Source of the DNA: Arcticimaribacter sp965277835
Lineage (GTDB): Bacteria; Bacteroidota; Bacteroidia; Flavobacteriales; Flavobacteriaceae
Length of the DNA: 64,000 nt
Assembly (NCBI GenBank): GCA_965277835.1
Contig: OZ255841.1
Location: 1,984,001 to 2,048,000 of the forward strand
Direction: 5' to 3'
Shown: piece after piece, positions 59,295 to 64,000 of the stretch
Layout of the letters: every line of letters starts with the position of its first letter
Numbering within the stretch: position 1 is the first letter of the stretch
Made by a program: the position numbers and the translations under genes
Notes under the pieces: model-generated
What the model saw: the letters and a program-made list of their open reading frames with translations, nothing else
Database searches by the model: none
Told to the model about the DNA's origin: nothing

Positions 59295-60805
59295 CAGGAC
59301 TGTGTTCTGAAAGAATTAATGAAAACAAATCCAAACCCTAAGAAGAGCATCACATGAAATGGGAAAAGCCCAAAATCTCCTTTTTCTCCAATAGCAAAAG
59401 CGCTATACATTCCAAAAAGAAAATAAAGAGCAAGTAATCCTTCTCCAATAGTGTTTTTAGAAACTTTTCTTGGAATATATTTATTCTTTTTCCAAGAGTC
59501 TTTTAAGTTTTTAATGTTAAATTTTGGTGTCCTTATAAAGTCACTTTTTTTTCTTCTATGCCCTTCAATTACGGCTAAGGTGTTGTGAAAAGAAAAACCC
59601 ATAGCAATGGTATAGAATGTAAAAAAGAGGCGTATATACTCTAAAAAATTGAGAAAACTATTCCCTTTCATATATCGGTAAAGCACCCAATGGCAACTAA
59701 ATAAAATTAGTGTACTGATAATAAAGAAACTCGATAAGTCAAAATATAAACTAAGATGCCCCCATTCATTTTTAATATAAAGCATAGGGATACTTAAAAT
59801 AGCCACAAAGAAAATGGTTAAAAACATGGTGCTGTTAAGTAGATGTAGAAAAGAATGTATTTTGGTTGATAGGGGAATATTATTAGCTGTAATTATTTTA
59901 CGTATTGTTTTTTGGAAGTTTTCTGCACCTCCTTTATTCCATCGAAATTGCTGTGAACGTACGGCACTCATAACAACTGGTAATTCTGAGGGCGTTTCTA
60001 TTTCTTCTAAATATTTAAATTTCCAGTTTTTTAGTTGTGCTCTATAGCTTAAATCTAAATCTTCGGTTAGTGTATCACCTTCCCAGTTACCCGCGTCTAT
60101 AATACAAGTTTTTCTCCAAATGCCTGCGGTACCATTAAAATTCATAAAATGGTTTTTGCTATTTCTTCCTACTTGTTCTAATGTAAAGTGAGCATCAAGG
60201 GCAAAGGCTTGTACTTGTGTTAGTATAGAGTAGTTTCTGTTGATGTGCGACCATCGCGTTTGCACAACCCCAATTTTTAAATTTTCAAAATGCGGCACCG
60301 TTTTTAAAAGCCAATCGGGTTTTGGTAAAAAATCAGCATCAAAAATTGCAATATATTCTCCTTTGGCGACATGCAAACCTTCTTTAAGTGCACCTGCCTT
60401 AAAACCAACACGATTCTTTCTTGTAATATGAACAATGTCTAGTCCTTCTTTTTGGAGATTTTCTACAAGTGTTTTAGTTAATTCAACAGATTCATCAGTT
60501 GAGTCGTCAAGAACCTGTATTTCTAGCTTGGTTCGGGGATATTCTATATTATTAACACATTTTAATAAACGTTCTATTACATAAAGCTCATTAAAAACAG
60601 GGAGTTGAATAGTTACGAATGGAACAGACTCTGAGTCCGAAATATCAAGTAATTTGTAGGTAACGTCTTTCTTTTTAAATTGGATATAATTCCACAATAA
60701 ATTGAGTTGACAAAGACTGTAAAGAAATATAAGTATTAATAAAATCGAATATAAGAACATTAAAAATATCGAAATGTATAACCAAATTCCTTCCATTCCA
60801 ATCAT
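59294..60805 (-). CDS. Membrane GT2 glycosyltransferase, cellulose-synthase-like
   Basis: 503 residues with N-terminal helix (about 7-32), cytosolic GT-A domain and C-terminal helices (about 320-440). Motifs: VLDDSTDES (D), FDADFLP (DxD), TEDLDLSYR (TED) and QQFRWNKG (Q-x-x-RW), the full processive GT2 set. There is no PilZ domain, so it is probably not a c-di-GMP-controlled cellulose synthase. It overlaps the next gene by 4 bp. Confidence 0.88.
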   Translation of the reverse strand: MIGMEGIWLYISIFLMFLYSILLILIFLYSLCQLNLLWNYIQFKKKDVTYKLLDISDSESVPFVTIQLPVFNELYVIERLLKCVNNIEYPRTKLEIQVLDDSTDESVELTKTLVENLQKEGLDIVHITRKNRVGFKAGALKEGLHVAKGEYIAIFDADFLPKPDWLLKTVPHFENLKIGVVQTRWSHINRNYSILTQVQAFALDAHFTLEQVGRNSKNHFMNFNGTAGIWRKTCIIDAGNWEGDTLTEDLDLSYRAQLKNWKFKYLEEIETPSELPVVMSAVRSQQFRWNKGGAENFQKTIRKIITANNIPLSTKIHSFLHLLNSTMFLTIFFVAILSIPMLYIKNEWGHLSLYFDLSSFFIISTLILFSCHWVLYRYMKGNSFLNFLEYIRLFFTFYTIAMGFSFHNTLAVIEGHRRKKSDFIRTPKFNIKNLKDSWKKNKYIPRKVSKNTIGEGLLALYFLFGMYSAFAIGEKGDFGLFPFHVMLFLGFGFVFINSFRTQS

Positions 60806-61497
60806 TTAGAAAAATAGTGTTTGAATATCCACCCTATAATTTTTATTCCTGCAAAGATAGTTCCTTTTACTGTACCAGAAACTTTAGAAACACCTATTCT
60901 CTTTCTATAATGTACTTTAATTTCTTTATACGGAATTTTTTTACGTAAAGCTTTCAATTGCATCTCTACCGTCCACCCATAAGTCTTATCGTTCATCTCA
61001 AGGTCAAGTAGGGTTTTCCAGCGAATAGCCCTAAAAGGACCAAGGTCGGTGAATGAAGAGCGGTATAATGTTTTCATAAGAAAACATGCCAACCAATTTC
61101 CAAAAACTTGTTGAGGTGTCATAGACCCTTGTTCTCTAAATTCTTTTGCACGTGCCCCTAAAACAAAGTCGTATTCATTATTTAGTATAGGCTCAACAAG
61201 ATGAATTAATTCCTCGGGGAAATCGGAATAATCGCCATCTAAAAAAACAACAATATCAGGAGTTGTATCTAAATTCTTTAGGTATTCAATACCTTTTAGG
61301 CACGCATATCCATATCCTTTTCTATTTTCTGACAGTACGGTGGCTCCATTCTGTTCAGCTACCCTAGCCGTATTATCATTAGAGTTATTATTAACAACAA
61401 TAATTTCGGATACTATTTTTGGAATATCTCGAAGCACATAACTAATAGAGTCCTGTTCGTTAAAAGCAGGAATGATAACTTTGATAATTGGCTTCAT
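60802..61497 (-). CDS. GT2 glycosyltransferase (polyprenyl-phosphate sugar transferase-like)
   Basis: 231 residues, without membrane helices apart from a hydrophobic C-terminus (about 210-228). Motifs: IPAFNEQDSISYVLRDIP, NNSNDNTARVAEQNGATVL, VFLDGDYSDFPEEL (DxD-type), and DLGPFRAIR. Such GT2 proteins load a sugar onto a polyprenyl phosphate, which could then feed the GT-C enzyme two genes downstream. First gene of the three-gene glycosyltransferase set. Confidence 0.85.
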   Translation of the reverse strand: MKPIIKVIIPAFNEQDSISYVLRDIPKIVSEIIVVNNNSNDNTARVAEQNGATVLSENRKGYGYACLKGIEYLKNLDTTPDIVVFLDGDYSDFPEELIHLVEPILNNEYDFVLGARAKEFREQGSMTPQQVFGNWLACFLMKTLYRSSFTDLGPFRAIRWKTLLDLEMNDKTYGWTVEMQLKALRKKIPYKEIKVHYRKRIGVSKVSGTVKGTIFAGIKIIGWIFKHYFSK

Positions 61498-61551
61498 TGA
61501 TGTTTTTAAATCATTTAGATTTTTTTCATCTCTAAACGACGAAAAACAGAC

Positions 61552-63174
61552 CTATTTTTTATTTACTAACTCCATTAGGTCTACATTATTTCCTAGTAGT
61601 ACATCAGTAGGATTAATACGACCTGCTTCGGGTCCGTTTTCTAATTTTAAAACGCCTCGTGGACAGACTGCAGAACAAATACCACAACCCACACAGCTAG
61701 ACCGTACAATGTTTTCACCTTTTTGTGCATAAGCCCTTACATCAATTCCCATTTCACAGTAGGTAGAACAGTTGCCACAAGAGATACACTGACCTCCGTT
61801 TGTGGTAATTCTAAACCTAGATTTAAAGCGTTGTACCATACCTAAATAAGCAGCTAGTGGACAACCAAATCTACACCAAACACGGCTTCCAAAGATAGGA
61901 TAGAATCCTGTGCCAATAACTCCTGCAAACCAAGATCCAACTAAAAAACTATAGGTGTCTTTTACCCATTGCGAATTGATAGATAAGAACGACCTTGCCC
62001 CTGTAAAATAACAATATAGCGTAACCAAGGTCATTACTAAAGAGAATACCAAAACAGAATGAATTACCCAGCGTTCTAATTTCCAAGCATTTAAGCTTTT
62101 GTCTGAATGTTGTCTATAAGGGTCACCCAAAGTTTCGGCTAATCCTCCGCAACCACAAACCCAACTGCAATACCATCTCTTGCCAAAGAAGTACACCATT
62201 ACGGGTACTATTACAAGCGTTAGAACAATTCCCCAAACTAAAATAAAAAGACCAATACCACCGCTCTTTGCTAAGCTTTTTAAGTTCCACTCAAAGAAAA
62301 AATCATAGTCTAAGGGGAATGCATTTTTAAAATCATATCCAGGCATTTGCAGGCTGGTCATTATTTCTGGAATTAAAAAAGCAACTACGATTTGGAAGAA
62401 TAACACTGAGGTTGTTCGTATGACTTGGTATTTGTTATGTCTATATTTTATATACATTCTAGTTCCCATAACAATCATAAGAACACAGTATAAGAACCCA
62501 TAAACAAACCATTGACTTGCAGCACCCCCATTTAAGGAAATACTGACTGGGTCTAAAATGAACGTCCAGTTAACTACATAATCTGGCATAAAATATAATA
62601 GTAAATAAAACCCAACTAGATAGATAAAGACGAGCCAGGCAATCCAACCGCGATTGGTTGCAGATTCTAAGTAGATGCCATTGTTTTTTATCCCAGGTTT
62701 ACCTAGTAGAATGACATTAGGTAAAATAAACATTAACGCACCAATAATTCCTAAGCCAAAGGTAAGCCACCATGCCATACCAGAATTAGTTCTAGTAAAA
62801 CCAGACCCCGCTTCTTTAGCTAGAGCAAAGCTTAGGGAATGAGGTTTTCCGTAGATTTTATATTTATATTGTTTACTTCTTTCTGCCCAGTTTTTTTCTT
62901 TACTGTATTTTTTAATTAATTGGTTATGATGCTCATTAGAAGCTTTATAAGCGTTTCTAACGCGTTTAGAAAAGTCAAAAATATTTAGTTTTTCATTTGT
63001 AACTACTGCTTTTGAAAGTTCCGTTTTAATTACATCGCTTTTATACCCTTTTTGTTCAATAAAAGAATCTAACTCTGCTTGAGATAAATTAAACGAACCT
63101 GAAAAAATAGATCCAGTAAACATAGCTAGCCCTATCAAAAATATAACTAATCCTGTTTGTTTTATTGCTTTCAT
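61552..63174 (-). CDS. Membrane polyferredoxin (NapH/YccM-like 4Fe-4S protein)
   Basis: 540 residues. One membrane helix (about 7-25), an extracytoplasmic coil-rich segment (about 30-115), then several membrane helices. It has the Cys motifs WYCSWVCGCGG and WCRFGCPLAAYLG near membrane faces. Two 4Fe-4S ferredoxin clusters lie at the C-terminus (CISCGNCSTYCEMG and CVGCGICSAVCPRG). Carries electrons across or along the membrane. The FAD oxidoreductase gene ends 5 bp upstream of its start, so the two form an electron-transfer pair; the long second segment is unusual for NapH. Confidence 0.88.
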   Translation of the reverse strand: MKAIKQTGLVIFLIGLAMFTGSIFSGSFNLSQAELDSFIEQKGYKSDVIKTELSKAVVTNEKLNIFDFSKRVRNAYKASNEHHNQLIKKYSKEKNWAERSKQYKYKIYGKPHSLSFALAKEAGSGFTRTNSGMAWWLTFGLGIIGALMFILPNVILLGKPGIKNNGIYLESATNRGWIAWLVFIYLVGFYLLLYFMPDYVVNWTFILDPVSISLNGGAASQWFVYGFLYCVLMIVMGTRMYIKYRHNKYQVIRTTSVLFFQIVVAFLIPEIMTSLQMPGYDFKNAFPLDYDFFFEWNLKSLAKSGGIGLFILVWGIVLTLVIVPVMVYFFGKRWYCSWVCGCGGLAETLGDPYRQHSDKSLNAWKLERWVIHSVLVFSLVMTLVTLYCYFTGARSFLSINSQWVKDTYSFLVGSWFAGVIGTGFYPIFGSRVWCRFGCPLAAYLGMVQRFKSRFRITTNGGQCISCGNCSTYCEMGIDVRAYAQKGENIVRSSCVGCGICSAVCPRGVLKLENGPEAGRINPTDVLLGNNVDLMELVNKK

Positions 63175-63179
63175 ATTGT

Positions 63180-64000
63180 TTAAACTTTACTAAAAATTCG
63201 TTTCCAACTTTTTTTCTTTAACTGAATATTTGTGCCATTTTCTTCGTTGAATTTTGCTATAAGATCGGCTTCATGTAGCTTGTAAAATTCAGGGTCAAAA
63301 TTAGCGTCAGCTAAATGTTCTAAAACATATTCTATAGACTCATTATTAGACAACCATCTATCAAAAATTTCGTGTCGCATTCTAATCCCGAACGTATTTA
63401 TTCCTAAGAATTTTTTTGTGTTACGGTCATAGGCAATGGTAATAACTATATTTACATTAGTTGGTTCCCAAGAAAAATGAATTACGTTTTCTGCAGGCTG
63501 AGCCAATACTGTGCCGTAGGTCTGATATTCGATTTCAAAAAACTTGGCACTATTGAACCAATACCCAGGGTTATATGCTGTTTTGTTTCCTGTTAGTGTT
63601 TGGGCTAATGTTTCGCCCATCATACGCCCAGTGTACCAAACGGCTTCAATAGGTCTTCGTCCAGGGACAGGTTCTTGTTGTTCGGCACAATCTCCAATAG
63701 CATAAATGTCTTTATGGTTGGTTTCCAAAAATTTATTAACTAAGACCCCTCTATTAGTTGCTATTGGGGTGTCTTTAAGAAAATCAATATTAGGACGAAC
63801 ACCAGCAGTGAGCCCTACAAATTGACAGTCGATTAGTTCGCCTTTATCTGTTTTTATTGCTTTTACACGTCCGTTCTCGTCTGGCAAAATTTCATCTAAA
63901 CTAGTGTCTAGCCTAAGGTCAATGCCATTATCTAGAATATGGCGATTAATTAAAGACGACTCTGCTTGGGGTAACACATTGCCCCAAAAACTTTTTTCGC
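63180..64000 (-). CDS. NAD(P)/FAD-dependent oxidoreductase (5' end outside window)
   Basis: The frame is open to the right edge of the window, so the N-terminus with the first FAD-binding motif is missing; 273 residues can be seen. GVRPNIDFL with a preceding NAD-domain end, NKFLETNHKDIYAIGDCAE (FAD-binding second motif) and PIEAVWYTGRMMGETLAQTL place it with nitrite-reductase-like or rubredoxin-reductase-like proteins. It passes electrons from NAD(P)H, probably to the polyferredoxin encoded next. Confidence 0.88.
   Translation of the reverse strand, partial: EKSFWGNVLPQAESSLINRHILDNGIDLRLDTSLDEILPDENGRVKAIKTDKGELIDCQFVGLTAGVRPNIDFLKDTPIATNRGVLVNKFLETNHKDIYAIGDCAEQQEPVPGRRPIEAVWYTGRMMGETLAQTLTGNKTAYNPGYWFNSAKFFEIEYQTYGTVLAQPAENVIHFSWEPTNVNIVITIAYDRNTKKFLGINTFGIRMRHEIFDRWLSNNESIEYVLEHLADANFDPEFYKLHEADLIAKFNEENGTNIQLKKKSWKRIFSKV

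Noticed and set aside
1..64000. CRISPR array or cas genes
   Set aside because: No regularly spaced repeats and no Cas motifs seen.
1..64000. Insertion sequences or transposases
   Set aside because: No DDE or Y1 transposase frames and no terminal inverted repeats around an ORF.

Overview
The window is one continuous stretch of low-GC chromosome from a member of the Bacteroidota, most likely family Flavobacteriaceae. Four things point there. Promoters have the Bacteroidetes form TTTG-N18-21-TAnnTTTG. Shine-Dalgarno sequences are almost absent; the one obvious exception is in front of rpsU. The gene neighbourhoods rsfS-ftsH-LUD-cdsA-psd, rpsU-xer-hpf-tRNA and mvaD-GHMP kinase-UbiA-rluB are flavobacterial. 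Isoprenoids are made by the mevalonate route. Nearly all genes are housekeeping genes packed with 0-15 bp gaps. I see no insertion sequence, prophage or CRISPR array.

Layout. 0-4.4 kb (minus): phospholipid synthesis (psd, cdsA), a LUD-domain gene, ftsH and rsfS. 4.4-11.7 kb: birA, a small secreted protein, pyrE back-to-back with a NUDIX gene, coaD-ddl, a PASTA protein with rluD, yaaA and a uracil-DNA-glycosylase-like gene. 11.7-19.5 kb: the tryptophan operon trpE-G-D-C-F-B-A on the minus strand, read into an SDR gene. It is preceded by a leader peptide with tandem Trp codons and a terminator hairpin, and followed, beyond an orphan ORF, by a decayed second copy of the trpA 3' end. 19.5-27.3 kb: YceI, rhodanese, DUF2851, a PspC-like protein, a sodium:alanine symporter, an HhH protein, acyl-CoA dehydrogenase, rpsU, a tyrosine recombinase and hpf. 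27.3-30.4 kb: a tRNA cluster Thr-Tyr-Gly-Thr, the prs-rplY-pth group and tRNA-Leu. 30.4-34.4 kb: enoyl-CoA hydratase, a persulfide-dioxygenase-like/rhodanese fusion and a SulP transporter. 34.4-36.4 kb: a compact type II restriction-modification cassette with an Hpy99I-like nuclease, a controller protein and a methyltransferase split by one missing base. 36.4-42.3 kb: a DUF6503 protein, an MscS channel, two lipoprotein hydrolases, carbonic anhydrase and a DUF2490 protein. 42.3-47.2 kb: a hydroxyproline-type catabolic operon. 47.4-52.9 kb: a SCO protein, RseP, a secreted acidic protein, tRNA-Asn and feoA-feoB plus a 40-residue Cys-rich protein. 52.9-58 kb: an Xaa-Pro aminopeptidase and late mevalonate genes with a UbiA prenyltransferase and rluB. 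58-64 kb: three glycosyltransferase genes, a membrane polyferredoxin, and an FAD oxidoreductase cut by the window edge.

The parts that most reward a second look are regulatory or accessory. They are the trp attenuator, the trpA fossil that brackets a possible insertion, the rpsU leader with a strong but potentially sequestered Shine-Dalgarno, the frameshifted restriction-modification methyltransferase, and a tRNA-cluster promoter followed at once by a terminator-like hairpin. All function calls rest on recognised motifs and context; no database search was run.
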